A stretch of 64,000 nucleotides of DNA from Phascolarctobacterium_A sp902463975 (GCF_902463975.1 NZ_CABQHJ010000004.1:1-64000), one strand, 5' to 3'. Positions 43,118 through 52,710 are shown, numbered from the stretch's first letter. Notes: generated by a model from the sequence alone, not told the origin. Translations and numbers: made by a program.

Positions 43118-45190
43118 ATGTTCAGTAGGTTTAACCGGAATATGAATTCCAAAGCGGATACTAATATTTATTTGCTGATAATTGTGCTGCTGGCAGTATT
43201 GGTCTGCTATTTGCAGCCTAAGCTGATTATTCCGGCGCTGATTATTTTTGGTATTATCTACTATTTCAGTCGCCAAAACCTTATCAATAGGGAAATCTTT
43301 TTCAGCAGCTATCTGGATAATATTATCCGCAATATTGAACGTACCAACCATTTTGCGGTGCGCAAGCTTGATGTAGGTATTGCTGTTTTTTCTAAGGATG
43401 GCAAGCTACAATGGAAAAATGAATTATTTGCCTCCTGGACCGGAAAAAGCAATCTGGAGGGAAAAAAGCCGGAGGAGATTCTGCCATTGGCGCAGAATGC
43501 CTTTGAGCTGATGCGCGTGCGTGACGGTGAGCAGGTTATCCAATTGGAGGAACGCTATTACCGTATGCGCTATTACAGTGTAGAGACGCAGGAGCATCAT
43601 AACAAAAAGGAAGATACCTCCAGCGGTCTGATGCTGTTTTTAACAGATGTTACAGATTATGAGCTGCTGCGCCAGAAATGCAGCAATGATAAGCTATGCC
43701 TGGCCTATGTGCGCTTTGACAACTATGAAGAGGTTATGCGTGGTTTGAGTGAAACCAATATGGCTAACTTAAATGGCGAAATCAATGAGTTGCTGACGAA
43801 GTGGGCTGCCTCCAAGCAGGGCTTTATCTGCCGCATGAATAAGGAAAGCAGCTTGATGGGCTTTTACCAATCTGCCGTCATGGATATGATGGAAGATAAG
43901 TTCATGATTCTTGATAAGGTGCGCGAAATCCGCAGCGGCAATAAAATACCGCCGACTGTAAGTATAGGCGTAGCCTGCGACGGCGTTACGCTGGAGGAGC
44001 TTATTGGCAACGCCAATAAAAGCTTGTATCTGGCATTGGGACGCGGCGGCGACCAGGCTGTTGTTATGAAGGATAAGAATACGCAGTTCTTTGGCGGCAC
44101 GAGCAGTGTTGGTGCCAAAAGTACGCGTGTGCGTGCCCGTATTGTGGCGCAGACGATTCATGAGCAGATGCTGCAGGCTGACCGTATTTTTGTTATGGGA
44201 CACGTGAACGAGGATTATGATGCTATCGGTGCTACTATTGGTATGGCCAAGCTGGGCCTGTCGCTGGGCAAGGAAACATTTATTGTCAGCAGCGAGCATA
44301 ATGCCTATTATAAGCGTATTACCGAAGTGCTGGATAACGAGAACATCATTCTTTCGGCTAACGAGACCAAGTATATAGATATAATGTATAGTGGCGCAGA
44401 TGCTTTACCGCTGATTACCAATAAGAGCCTTCTGGTTATCGTAGACCATCACCGTGAGGTGCTTTCTGCCAGCAAGGCAGTGCTGCAGGCGGCTAAAAAC
44501 CGTATTATCATCGACCATCATCGTCGTGCTGAGGATATTATCGGTGATACAACGCTGTTGTATCTGGAGCCCTCCAGCTCGTCTACCAGTGAGCTGGTGA
44601 CGGAGCTGATTGGTTATTTTGATGACAGACTGGATATTACCCCGGCGGAGGCAACTGCCTTGTATGCAGGCATTGTCCTGGATACGAAAAACTTTAATGT
44701 GCAGACAGGCGAGCGAACCTTTGAGGCTGCTGCTCTGCTGCGCCGCTGCGGTGCCAACCCGAATCTGATACGCCAGCTGTTTAAGGATGATCTGAGCTTT
44801 GTACAGCAAAAGGCCAAGCTGATAGCCAGTGCTAAAATGCCGATACCTGGCTTATCTATTGCAATTATGCGTAATGCAGATAATGATACTATGTCTTCCG
44901 TGCTTGCCGCGCAGACAGCGGATACTCTGATTACTATTGAGAGTGTAGCTGTAGGCATGGCAATTGTTGAATATAAAGATGGTTCCCTGAGCATAAGTGC
45001 CCGCAGTGACGGCAGCGTCAATGTGCAGGTAATTATGGAAGAGCTGGGCGGCGGCGGTCATCAGACGGTGGCCGGTGTGCAGCTGGCAAATAAACGTGCC
45101 AGGGATGTAGAAGCGCAGATTATTGCGCTGACTAAAAAACAGTTAGAGGAGTGTCGAACAGATGAAAGTAATTCTTTTACAAGATGTTAA
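43118..45190 (+). CDS. gdpP: Cyclic-di-AMP phosphodiesterase
   Basis: This 690-residue protein has two N-terminal membrane helices (about residues 14-55), a PAS domain (about 75-165), a degenerate GGDEF domain (about 170-300) and a DHH-DHHA1 phosphodiesterase module (about 335-680): GHVNEDYDAIG, VDHHREV/IIDHHRR and GGGGHQTVAG. It hydrolyses c-di-AMP to pApA and so tunes wall and potassium homeostasis. The ATG at 43118 has GAGG upstream. It overlaps rplI, so translation is coupled. Confidence 0.95.
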   Translation: MFSRFNRNMNSKADTNIYLLIIVLLAVLVCYLQPKLIIPALIIFGIIYYFSRQNLINREIFFSSYLDNIIRNIERTNHFAVRKLDVGIAVFSKDGKLQWKNELFASWTGKSNLEGKKPEEILPLAQNAFELMRVRDGEQVIQLEERYYRMRYYSVETQEHHNKKEDTSSGLMLFLTDVTDYELLRQKCSNDKLCLAYVRFDNYEEVMRGLSETNMANLNGEINELLTKWAASKQGFICRMNKESSLMGFYQSAVMDMMEDKFMILDKVREIRSGNKIPPTVSIGVACDGVTLEELIGNANKSLYLALGRGGDQAVVMKDKNTQFFGGTSSVGAKSTRVRARIVAQTIHEQMLQADRIFVMGHVNEDYDAIGATIGMAKLGLSLGKETFIVSSEHNAYYKRITEVLDNENIILSANETKYIDIMYSGADALPLITNKSLLVIVDHHREVLSASKAVLQAAKNRIIIDHHRRAEDIIGDTTLLYLEPSSSSTSELVTELIGYFDDRLDITPAEATALYAGIVLDTKNFNVQTGERTFEAAALLRRCGANPNLIRQLFKDDLSFVQQKAKLIASAKMPIPGLSIAIMRNADNDTMSSVLAAQTADTLITIESVAVGMAIVEYKDGSLSISARSDGSVNVQVIMEELGGGGHQTVAGVQLANKRARDVEAQIIALTKKQLEECRTDESNSFTRC

Positions 45191-45608
45191 AAGCTTAGGC
45201 AAAAAAGGTGAAATTGTAGAAACTGCTGAAGGCTATGGCCGTAACTACCTGCTGCCGCGTAAATTGGCTAAGGAAGCTACCGCAGCTAACCTCAACCAGG
45301 CTAAACAGGACCAGGCAACCGCTAAGCATCGTGCAGCTCAGGCTAAGGATGAGGCTGTTGTTCTAGGCGCACAGGTAGAAAAGGTTGTAGTAACCATGAA
45401 GGTACGCGTGGGTGAAAACGGTAAAATGTTTGGCTCCGTAACCTCCAAGGATGTTGCTGAGGCTTTGATTAAGCAAACCGGTCTGAACATTGACCGTCGT
45501 AAAATCGAGCTGAAATCCGCAGTTAAAGGCCTGGGCGAATACACCGCTGTTGCTAAGCTGCATACCGATGTAACTGCTACCTTCAAGGTTATGGTAGTTG
45601 CCGAATAA
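45162..45608 (+). CDS. rplI: 50S ribosomal protein L9
   Basis: This 148-residue protein has the L9 signature MKVILLQDVKSLGKKGEIVETAEGYGRNYLLPRKLA, a connecting helix and a C-terminal rRNA-binding domain. AGAGGAG precedes the ATG at 45162, which lies inside the end of gdpP. The usual next gene in Bacillus, dnaB/dnaC, is absent here. Confidence 0.97.
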   Translation: MKVILLQDVKSLGKKGEIVETAEGYGRNYLLPRKLAKEATAANLNQAKQDQATAKHRAAQAKDEAVVLGAQVEKVVVTMKVRVGENGKMFGSVTSKDVAEALIKQTGLNIDRRKIELKSAVKGLGEYTAVAKLHTDVTATFKVMVVAE

Positions 45609-45632
45609 TTTCAGAGCTAAGCTGATGCATGT

Positions 45633-45661
45633 GGCAGTCGCCGGTGGCGGCTGCCGCTTTT
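45633..45661 (+). terminator. Rho-independent terminator
   Basis: GGCAGTCGCC and GGCGGCTGCC arms, then CTTTTA. Confidence 0.8.
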
Positions 45662-45667
45662 ACTTTG

Positions 45668-45696
45668 TTGACAAGGATTTAACTGTTTAGTACAAT
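45668..45696 (+). promoter_or_regulatory. Sigma-70 type promoter
   Basis: TTGACA (45668-45673), 17 bases, TACAAT (45691-45696), for the M20 peptidase/YfcC unit. Confidence 0.85.
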
Positions 45697-45749
45697 GAAG
45701 TAGTTAGTTTTTTTATTTACAAAATAATTGTGTTTTCCTGGAGGTTATG

Positions 45750-46931
45750 ATGCAGGCTCCTATTGAAGAATTACGTGCCTTTGTGGAAAAGAACAGGCAT
45801 GAAATGTTGTTGTTTTGGGAAAACCTGGTAAATATGCAGGCAGGCTCCCATGAAATCGAGAAGGTCAACAGAATAATTGACTTTTTGAAGAAGCATTTTG
45901 AAGCAGAAGGTATTGACTGCCGCCTTGTAGACAGCAAGGGCAGCGCCAATGTTTTGGTAGCTGAGCTGAACAAGGATGTACCCGGTAAGCCGCTTCTGCT
46001 TGCAGGTCATTGCGATACTGTTTTTCCTTCCGGCAGCTATCCGGAAGATCCCTTTCATATTAAGGACGGCTTTGCCTATGGTCCCGGCGTAGTGGATATG
46101 AAAAACGGTATTGCTCAGATTTTTTATCTGCTGGTGGCTTTAAAGCATTTCGGCTACAAGGACAGACCGGTAAAGGCTGTAATTGTAGGTGATGAAGAAA
46201 GCAGTCATGCAGCAGGTATCGCTGATAAGATTCTGCTGCAGGAGGCTGAAGGCTCCTTGTGCTGCTTTAATATGGAAAGCGGACGCATGGATAACTGCCT
46301 TACTGTCGGCCGCAAGGGCGGTATGGATTGCCATATTATGGTACACGGTTTGGCGGCGCACGCCGGCAATGATTATCTCAAGGGGCGCAATGCGATTATT
46401 GAGATGTCTTATAAGCTGCCACAGCTGCAGAACCTGACGCTTTATGATGAGGGCCTGACGGTAAGCGTAGGCGTTATCAAGGGCGGCATGGTTTCCAATG
46501 CCGTACCGGATATTTGCTATGCCGAGCTGGATGTACGCTACAAAAAGCTGGAGCATATGGAATATATCCAGCAGAAAATCCGTGAGGTCTGCGCTAAAAC
46601 CTATATCGAAGGTACAACAACCGAAGTAGAGTTTGTAGCACCGATGCCGGCGTTTGAGGAAACTGAGGCTAATCATAAGCTGCTTAACTATATCAACAGT
46701 GTAGCAACGAAGTGCGGTTATCCTGCTTCGGAGCCGATTTATGTCGGCGGTATGTCGGATGCGTCGTATTTTGGCAGTCTTGGTATCCCGACGGTCTGCT
46801 CGATGGGCGGTCAGGGCTCGGGCGCACACACTAAGCAGGAGTGCGCTTCGGTAGAAAGCTTCTTCCGCCGCTGGATAATTGCGGCAGCCTGCATCATGGA
46901 GCTGCAGGATTACACAGAAAAATTTGCATAA
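45750..46931 (+). CDS. M20-family metallopeptidase (carboxypeptidase G2-like)
   Basis: This 393-residue zinc hydrolase has the M20 motifs AGHCDTVFPSG (His-x-Asp), YGPGVVDMKNG (bridging Asp), GDEESSHA (catalytic Glu pair) and the dimer-domain insert (about residues 185-300), with a late GGQGSGAHTKQE His. CPG2-like enzymes remove C-terminal glutamate from peptides or folates. ATG 45750 is preferred, as GGAGG is too close to the ATG three bases before. It is followed closely by a YfcC-type carrier, so the pair probably imports and splits a peptide-like substrate. Confidence 0.92.
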   Translation: MQAPIEELRAFVEKNRHEMLLFWENLVNMQAGSHEIEKVNRIIDFLKKHFEAEGIDCRLVDSKGSANVLVAELNKDVPGKPLLLAGHCDTVFPSGSYPEDPFHIKDGFAYGPGVVDMKNGIAQIFYLLVALKHFGYKDRPVKAVIVGDEESSHAAGIADKILLQEAEGSLCCFNMESGRMDNCLTVGRKGGMDCHIMVHGLAAHAGNDYLKGRNAIIEMSYKLPQLQNLTLYDEGLTVSVGVIKGGMVSNAVPDICYAELDVRYKKLEHMEYIQQKIREVCAKTYIEGTTTEVEFVAPMPAFEETEANHKLLNYINSVATKCGYPASEPIYVGGMSDASYFGSLGIPTVCSMGGQGSGAHTKQECASVESFFRRWIIAAACIMELQDYTEKFA

Positions 46932-46952
46932 TAAGCTAGGAGAGATGTATTG

Positions 46953-48356
46953 ATGTCCAAGGAACAGGTAAAAGCCTTTAAGGCACCAAGTCCCATAATT
47001 ATTCTGGTCTGCGTTATTTTGTTTTGCGCATTGGCCAGCTATGTGATTCCTGCAGGCGTGTATGAGCGCGTAAAGGATGTACACACCGGTAAAATGGTCG
47101 TTGACCCTGCTACCTTCCATTATGTGGCACAAAAGCCGACAGGCTTTTTGGATTTCTTTACTTCCATCAACAAGGGCTTTAAGGGTGGCATCACCATTAT
47201 CGCCTTTCTGTTTATGGTTGGCGGTTCGTTGAACATTCTGGCCAAGACCGGTGCTATTGTTGCCGGCCTCAGCGCTTTAGTTAAAAAAATGCGCAATCAC
47301 AGCATTCTGCTGATTCCGGTGCTGATGACTACGTTGGCAACCTTTTCTACTTTGGCAGGCTGCAACGAGGAATATCTGGCCTTTACACCGCTGGTAGTAA
47401 GCGTGGCGTTGGCTTTGGGCTTTGACTCCCTTACTGCGTTAGGTATGCTGTTCTGCTCCGTTGCTGCGGGCTATGGCGCAGGCTGCACCCAGCCGTTTTC
47501 CGTCGGCGTAGCGCAGGGTATTGCCGGTGTGCCGATTTTTTCCGCTCTGCCCTACCGCGTAGGTATTTTCTTCGTCCTGCTGATACTGAATATTTCCTTC
47601 GTTATGTATCATGCGCATAAGGTAAAGAAAAATCCACAGAGCAGCCCTGTTTATGAAATTGACCAGGCTAAGACTCATGATATCAATATTGACGAGGCAG
47701 AGCCGCTGACTACGCGTCAGGCTATCTGCTTAGCGCTTTTGGGCCTGAACTTTGTGGGTATTATCGTTGGCGTTTTGAAATTTGATTTTTACATGAATGA
47801 GATTTCCGCACTGTTCATCATCATGGGTGTTTTGTCTGGTATTATCTGCGGCCTGAAGCCCAATGATATCTGCGACGCCTTTCTTGACGGCTGCAAGGGT
47901 ATGATGCTGCCATGTCTGGCGGTAGCAATGTGTAAGGCGGCAACTATTCTGCTGGATAACGCCAGAGTTATGGATACCATCATTCATGCTCTCGCCGGGA
48001 TGCTGGACGTATTCCCGTCCTCCGCGATTGCCTTCGGTATGTTCATTATCCAGGACTGCTTCAACCTGCTGGTGCCCTCCAGCTCCGGTCAGGCAGCAAT
48101 TTCTATGCCGATTATGGCACCGCTGGCTGATATCGTAGGCCTGACACGTCAGACCGCCGTTTTCGCCTTCACCTTCGGTGATGCGTTTACCAACTGTATT
48201 ACTCCTGCGTCCGGTGCAACTATGTCCTATCTGGCAATGGCGAACGTGCCTTATAAAAAATGGCTGCGTTTTGTACTGCCGCTGATTGGCGCATGGTGGA
48301 TAGTTGCATTCTGCTTCCTGACCTATGCGACAGCAATTAACCTCGGTCCGGTTTAA
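46953..48356 (+). CDS. YfcC/DcuC-family membrane carrier
   Basis: This 467-residue protein has about twelve helices with the YfcC/C4-dicarboxylate carrier pattern: FKAPSPIIILVCVILFCALASYVIPAGVYERVKD, VGGSLNILAKTGAI, TTLATFSTLAGCNEEYLAF and, late, LVPSSSGQAAISMPIMAPLADIVGLTRQ. Family members move amino acids, dipeptides or dicarboxylates. It is 21 bases after the M20 peptidase gene, with TAGGAG before ATG 46953. A long terminator hairpin follows. Confidence 0.9.
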   Translation: MSKEQVKAFKAPSPIIILVCVILFCALASYVIPAGVYERVKDVHTGKMVVDPATFHYVAQKPTGFLDFFTSINKGFKGGITIIAFLFMVGGSLNILAKTGAIVAGLSALVKKMRNHSILLIPVLMTTLATFSTLAGCNEEYLAFTPLVVSVALALGFDSLTALGMLFCSVAAGYGAGCTQPFSVGVAQGIAGVPIFSALPYRVGIFFVLLILNISFVMYHAHKVKKNPQSSPVYEIDQAKTHDINIDEAEPLTTRQAICLALLGLNFVGIIVGVLKFDFYMNEISALFIIMGVLSGIICGLKPNDICDAFLDGCKGMMLPCLAVAMCKAATILLDNARVMDTIIHALAGMLDVFPSSAIAFGMFIIQDCFNLLVPSSSGQAAISMPIMAPLADIVGLTRQTAVFAFTFGDAFTNCITPASGATMSYLAMANVPYKKWLRFVLPLIGAWWIVAFCFLTYATAINLGPV

Positions 48357-48381
48357 TAAGCAGGCACTATAACGAATTTAT

Positions 48382-48463
48382 AAAGGAAGTACGCTGCTGA
48401 TATAAGCTGCTGGGAAAAATTAACTTTTCCTAAGTAATTTATATCACAGGTACTTCCTTTTTT
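48382..48463 (+). terminator. Long hairpin terminator
   Basis: AAAGGAAGTAC pairs with GTACTTCCTTT around inner GATATAA/TTATATC and GGGAAAA/TTTTCC arms, then TTTTTT. Confidence 0.85.
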
Positions 48464-48534
48464 GATTATTTAGGTGTAAAATATTTGCTGTTACGCAATT
48501 GTTTTTGAATACTTGTGGAATATATGAGAATACA

Positions 48535-48555
48535 GGTCAAAAGATGATTTTGACC
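48535..48555 (+). promoter_or_regulatory. Operator-like inverted repeat before the TauE/SafE gene
   Basis: GGTCAAAA-GATGA-TTTTGACC: perfect 8-base arms, 5-base spacer, 65 bases upstream of the likely start. No adjacent regulator gene is present. Confidence 0.6.
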
Positions 48556-48620
48556 GACGAGAGATTAAAAAAACTAAGCTAATCTGCAATGAGAATTATG
48601 AGAGAATGAGAGGGATGCAG

Positions 48621-49379
48621 ATGGAAGTAGCAGGCTTTTTGGCCTTAGGTATTTTAGTTGGCTTATTGGGGGCGCTTTTAGGCATTGGCGGCGGTATGGT
48701 GATTGTACCGCTGCTGGTGTTTGCTTGGGATTATGAGCCGCAGCTTGCCATCGGCACTTCGGTGCTGGTGGTATTGCTGAATGCTGTTTCGGGGACTTGG
48801 GGGTATATTAGGCAGAAGAAGGTTTGCGTAGATGCAGCCTTGAAATTTGCCGTGGCCACCGTTCCCGGTGCATTTTTGGGCAGCTATGCCGCAGAGTATC
48901 TGCAGGGCAGGCTTTTTTATCTGGTGTTCGGCGCTTTCTTCGTGCTGGCAGCGATAAAAATGTATCGCAAGGCTAATAAGGAGGCGGCGGGTAAGACGGC
49001 CGGCGAGGTGCCGGAAGTCTATAACTGGAAGCTGGGCGTTCTTTGCAGCGTCGGTGTGGGCTTTTTAGCCAGCATTTTGGGCATAGGCGGCGGTATTGTC
49101 CACGTTCCCTTTATGGTTTATGTACTGAATTTCCCGGTGCATGTGGCCATTGCTACTTCTACCTGCATTTTGGCAGTTTCCTCGCTTGCAGGCTTAGTGT
49201 CGCATGCTATGCTGGGGCATATTGTGTGGAGCAGTGGTCTGGCGATTGGTGCGGGTGCCTTTGTCGGTGCTCAGGGCGGTGTAGCCTTGGCGCAAAGGCT
49301 GCAGTCCGGCATTTTGATGAAGCTGGCGAGTGTGCTGGTGCTTGTTACCGGCATTAAATTTTTGATGAATGCTCTATAA
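48621..49379 (+). CDS. TauE/SafE-family sulfite/organosulfonate exporter-like protein
   Basis: This ~252-residue protein has about eight helices in two repeats, each with the family GILVGLLGALLGIGGGMVIVPLL or GVGFLASILGIGGGIVHVPFM motif. TauE/SafE proteins are thought to export sulfite, sulfoacetate or similar anions. Several ATGs lie close together (48606, 48615, 48621); 48621 has AGAGGG at best spacing. It stands alone behind an operator-like palindrome. Confidence 0.9.
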   Translation: MEVAGFLALGILVGLLGALLGIGGGMVIVPLLVFAWDYEPQLAIGTSVLVVLLNAVSGTWGYIRQKKVCVDAALKFAVATVPGAFLGSYAAEYLQGRLFYLVFGAFFVLAAIKMYRKANKEAAGKTAGEVPEVYNWKLGVLCSVGVGFLASILGIGGGIVHVPFMVYVLNFPVHVAIATSTCILAVSSLAGLVSHAMLGHIVWSSGLAIGAGAFVGAQGGVALAQRLQSGILMKLASVLVLVTGIKFLMNAL

Positions 49380-49550
49380 AGTGCAGTATGTTTGTAATTA
49401 AATATAGTGCAGTAATAAGAGTTCAGTTTTGCATAAAAATGTGAGGCCAGATGCAAAAGTAATGACATCCGGAAGTTGAAAAATGCTAATGCCGTTGTTA
49501 TGAAGAAGGCAGATATGTAAATGCAGTATTGAGCTTGCTGAAGATACGCA
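49380..49550. other. Non-coding gap upstream of pdxS, first part
   Basis: The stretch from 49380 to the pdxS start is about 390 bases. In this first part I see no gene or strong hairpin. CAGATGCAAA at 49448-49457 repeats a piece of the pdx motif (compare 52722-52731), and TAATAAG-like sequence lies near 49413; both may be degenerate sites. The rest of the gap holds a terminator and the pdx motif. Confidence 0.4.
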
Positions 49551-49595
49551 AAAGCAGTCGCAATCATCGTTGATGATAAAGCGACTGCTTTTTTT
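49551..49595 (+). terminator. Rho-independent terminator
   Basis: AAAGCAGTCGC pairs with GCGACTGCTTT around an ATCATC/GATGAT inner stem, then a T run; it ends the TauE unit. Confidence 0.9.
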
Positions 49596-49700
49596 GCTGT
49601 CTGCTGCAACGCTTCAGGCGTTGCTTAGCATGATGTTTGTGTAAGCTGTGAAAATACCGATATTAAAACTGAACATAGTAAATTGACGAGAAATGAATAT

Positions 49701-49731
49701 ACTAATAAGCTCAGATGTAGGTATAATACTA
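49701..49731 (+). promoter_or_regulatory. pdx motif, copy A, with the pdxS -10 box
   Basis: This 31-base stretch matches 52711-52741 at 25 positions, and all six differences are transitions. It contains TATAAT (49722-49727), probably the pdxS -10 box. The -35 region is poor, which suits an activator such as a MocR/PdxR protein. Confidence 0.65.
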
Positions 49732-49772
49732 CACATAACCTATTATTTGCATATATATTGGAGGTATTTACA

Positions 49773-50645
49773 ATGAACGAACGTTATAAATTAAATGCAC
49801 AGCTGGCACAGATGTTAAAGGGCGGCGTAATTATGGATGTTACGACACCGGAACAGGCGCGTATTGCGGAGGCAGCAGGTGCCTGCGCTGTTATGGCACT
49901 GGAGAAGATTCCTGCCGATATCCGTGCAGCAGGCGGCGTAGCACGCATGAGCGACCCGAAGCTGATTAAGGAAATTCAAAACGCGGTTTCTATTCCTGTT
50001 ATGGCAAAGGTGCGCATCGGTCATTTTGTAGAAGCGCAGATTCTGGAGGCTCTGGATATTGACTATATCGACGAGAGCGAGGTGCTTTCTCCGGCTGATG
50101 ATATTTACCATATCGATAAAACGAAGTTTAACGTACCGTTTGTCTGCGGTGCCAAGGATTTGGGCGAAGCATTGCGCCGTATTAACGAGGGTGCATCCAT
50201 GATCCGTACCAAAGGCGAGCCCGGTACCGGTGACGTTGTACAGGCAGTACGCCATATGCGTAAAATGAATCAGCAGATTGCGCAAATTGCCGCTATGGAA
50301 GAAAACGAGCTGTTCAACGCTGCCAAGGAGCTGCAGGTACCGTATGATTTGGTAGTTTATGTACATGAGCATAAGCGTTTGCCGGTAGTAAACTTTGCGG
50401 CAGGCGGTGTAGCAACTCCGGCTGATGCAGCACTGATGATGCAGCTGGGTGCCGAGGGCGTATTCGTAGGCTCCGGTATTTTCAAATCCGGCGACCCGGC
50501 AAAGCGTGCGCAGGCTATTGTTAAAGCAGTAACCAACTTCAACGATGCTAAGATGCTGGCAGAGCTGTCCGAGGATTTGGGCGAAGCTATGGTAGGCATT
50601 AACGAGCAGGAAATTCAGCTGCTGATGGCGGAGCGTGGTAAATAA
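49773..50645 (+). CDS. pdxS: Pyridoxal 5'-phosphate synthase, lyase subunit
   Basis: This 290-residue TIM-barrel protein shows LKGGVIMDVTTPEQARIAEAAGACAVMALEKIPADIRA, the catalytic-Lys region VMAKVRIGHFVEAQILEAL, and the phosphate site TKGEPGTGDV. With PdxT it makes PLP from ribose 5-phosphate, glyceraldehyde 3-phosphate and ammonia. ATG 49773 has GGAGG upstream. It overlaps pdxT by one base. Confidence 0.97.
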   Translation: MNERYKLNAQLAQMLKGGVIMDVTTPEQARIAEAAGACAVMALEKIPADIRAAGGVARMSDPKLIKEIQNAVSIPVMAKVRIGHFVEAQILEALDIDYIDESEVLSPADDIYHIDKTKFNVPFVCGAKDLGEALRRINEGASMIRTKGEPGTGDVVQAVRHMRKMNQQIAQIAAMEENELFNAAKELQVPYDLVVYVHEHKRLPVVNFAAGGVATPADAALMMQLGAEGVFVGSGIFKSGDPAKRAQAIVKAVTNFNDAKMLAELSEDLGEAMVGINEQEIQLLMAERGK

Positions 50646-51220
50646 TGAGAATCGGCGTTTTAGCACTGCAGGGTGCATTTATTGAGCACGTGCAGGCCTT
50701 GTGCCAGCTGGGCGTGGAAGCTGTAGAGCTGCGTCAGCTGCCGTATTTGGAGCAACCCTTGGACGGCATCGTCCTGCCGGGTGGCGAAAGTACGGTGCAG
50801 GGAAAGCTGCTGCATGAGCTTGGTATGTTTGCACCGCTGCAGAAAAAAATAGCGCAGGGCTTGCCGGTACTGGCAACCTGCGCAGGTATGATTCTGTTAG
50901 CGGAAAAGCTGACGAATGACAGCAAGGTGCACTTGGCAACTATGCCGATTACCGTGAAGCGTAATGCTTACGGCAGACAGCTGGGCAGCTTTTTTACCGA
51001 GGCTGAATTCGGCAAGCTGGGCAAGGTGCCGATGACCTTCATCCGTGCGCCTTATATTGACAGCGTGGGTGAAGGCGTAGAGGTGCTTGCTGCCGTAGAT
51101 GAGCACATTGTGGCAGCACAGTACGGCAAGCAGCTGGCGCTGGCCTTTCACCCTGAGCTAGATACAGCCAAAAGCACGGCTATCCACGAATATTTTATCA
51201 GCCTGTGTGCTGAAAAATAA
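50645..51220 (+). CDS. pdxT: Pyridoxal 5'-phosphate synthase, glutaminase subunit
   Basis: This 191-residue class I glutaminase has GVLALQGAFIEHVQAL, GGESTVQGKLL, the catalytic Cys in PVLATCAGMILLAE (near residue 79) and the His/Glu pair in AFHPELD (near 170). It supplies ammonia to PdxS through a channel. TAATG overlaps the pdxS stop. It converges with the MocR gene, stop to stop, with no clear terminator between. Confidence 0.97.
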   Translation: MRIGVLALQGAFIEHVQALCQLGVEAVELRQLPYLEQPLDGIVLPGGESTVQGKLLHELGMFAPLQKKIAQGLPVLATCAGMILLAEKLTNDSKVHLATMPITVKRNAYGRQLGSFFTEAEFGKLGKVPMTFIRAPYIDSVGEGVEVLAAVDEHIVAAQYGKQLALAFHPELDTAKSTAIHEYFISLCAEK

Positions 51221-52636
51221 TTATAGCTTAAGATAAGGCTTAAGCACGGCAAACAGGGTGTCTAAGGCAGGATACAGCTTATCATCCGCCAGACCGGTAT
51301 AATTCATCAGCAGGGTATGCGAGCTGTCACCGACCTTTTCATGATAATAGTCCGAAAGAAATTTAATCTGAATGCCCTTGGCAGCAGCAGCCTGCACAAG
51401 CTGGGAATCCTTGGCGTCGGTAGCAAGATGCAGCAGAAAATGCAGACCGCTGTCCTCGCCTTCTACCGTAAGTGCGGGAGCAGCGTCGGACTGCGTCAGA
51501 TACTGCAGCAGACGGTCGCGTTTGCTGCGGTAGTAGGTGCGCATTCTGTTGATGTGGCGTTCAAAATAACCGTCCTCGATAAATTTAGCGAGCGTAAACT
51601 GCTCAAAATTAGATACAGTACAGGAATAAAAGCCAAGCTTGTCATAAAACAGCGATGCCAGGTGCGGTGGCAGCAGCATGTAGCTGATACGGAAGGTTGG
51701 TGCCAGTGTTTTGGAAAAGGTGTTGATATAGATAACCTTTTCCTCGGTATCAATGCTCTGCAATGGCGGAATAGGCTTGCCGAACAGGCGGAATTCGCAG
51801 TCGTAATCATCTTCGATGATATAACGGCTGCTTTTTTTTGCTGCCCAGCGCAGCAATTCGTAGCGACGGCTGACGGGCATGACGATACCTGTCGGGAACT
51901 GGTGCGAAGGGCTGATATGCAGAATATCGGCACCGCTGTTTTCCAAAACGTCGGCGCGGATGCCCTGTGCGTCCATGGGCAGATAACGGCAGAAAACATC
52001 GTTGGCCTGATAAGCTGCTGCCAGCTGCGGATAGCCGGGGTTTTCCAGTGCGTAGACGTGGCTGCGGCCCAAAAGCTGCACGATGAGGTTGTACAGCGTC
52101 TGCGTGCCTGCGCCGATGATAATCTGCTCAGGCGCAACGTTCAGACCGCGGAACTGGTAAAGATGACGGGCGAGCGCCTGACGCAGCGGTAAAACACCGC
52201 CGGCACTGGTATCGCTGATGAGGGCGTGCTCGTCCGCTGTAGTGAGCGTGTTGCGCAAAAGGCGCGCCCAGATGTTATAGGGAAAGGTGTCCGGCGGTAC
52301 GCTGCTTTTGGCGAAGCTGACGCCTGGTGCCTTTGTCTGTGTCTTAAGTGCAGGTGCTGCCTCGCGCTCTGATTTTACTGGCAGAGGCTGCTGCTCAATG
52401 CGCGCTACATAGTAACCGCGCTTGGGCTGCGAATAGATGTAGCCTTCGACAACGAGCTGAGCGTAGGCATTTTCCACGGTGATGAGGCTGATGCCTAAAT
52501 TTTTGGCTAGCATGCGCTTGGAGGGCAGCTTTTCCTCGGCGTGCAGGACACCGTTGGTAATATCATTTTTGATGCATTTGTAAAGGTGGGCGTACATGCT
52601 CTCACCCTGTAAATTGGCAAAGCTGTAGGTTAGCAT
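51221..52636 (-). CDS. pdxR: MocR-family GntR/aminotransferase regulator, probable PdxR
   Basis: This 471-residue protein joins a GntR winged helix (about residues 10-75; LYKCIKNDITNGVLHAEEKLPSKRMLAKNLGISLITVENAYAQLVVEGYI) to a PLP-binding class I aminotransferase-like domain (about 110-465; IIEDDYDCEF, INTFSKTLAPTFRISYMLLP with the Schiff-base Lys). MocR proteins near pdxST sense PLP and control PLP synthesis. ATG 52636 has AAAGGA upstream. The shared motif before pdxS and before this gene supports control of both, including itself. The name is inferred from context. Confidence 0.88.
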   Translation of the reverse strand: MLTYSFANLQGESMYAHLYKCIKNDITNGVLHAEEKLPSKRMLAKNLGISLITVENAYAQLVVEGYIYSQPKRGYYVARIEQQPLPVKSEREAAPALKTQTKAPGVSFAKSSVPPDTFPYNIWARLLRNTLTTADEHALISDTSAGGVLPLRQALARHLYQFRGLNVAPEQIIIGAGTQTLYNLIVQLLGRSHVYALENPGYPQLAAAYQANDVFCRYLPMDAQGIRADVLENSGADILHISPSHQFPTGIVMPVSRRYELLRWAAKKSSRYIIEDDYDCEFRLFGKPIPPLQSIDTEEKVIYINTFSKTLAPTFRISYMLLPPHLASLFYDKLGFYSCTVSNFEQFTLAKFIEDGYFERHINRMRTYYRSKRDRLLQYLTQSDAAPALTVEGEDSGLHFLLHLATDAKDSQLVQAAAAKGIQIKFLSDYYHEKVGDSSHTLLMNYTGLADDKLYPALDTLFAVLKPYLKL

Positions 52637-52710
52637 AGCTTGTAATCCTTTCTTAAGCAGCAAGCTCAGGTATAAGTTTTGACTATATCGAAAATCTGCA
52701 TAATAGACTA

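Noticed and set aside
46140..47132. 330-codon minus-strand frame opposite the first M20 peptidase
   Set aside because: Shadow of a gene with all catalytic motifs.
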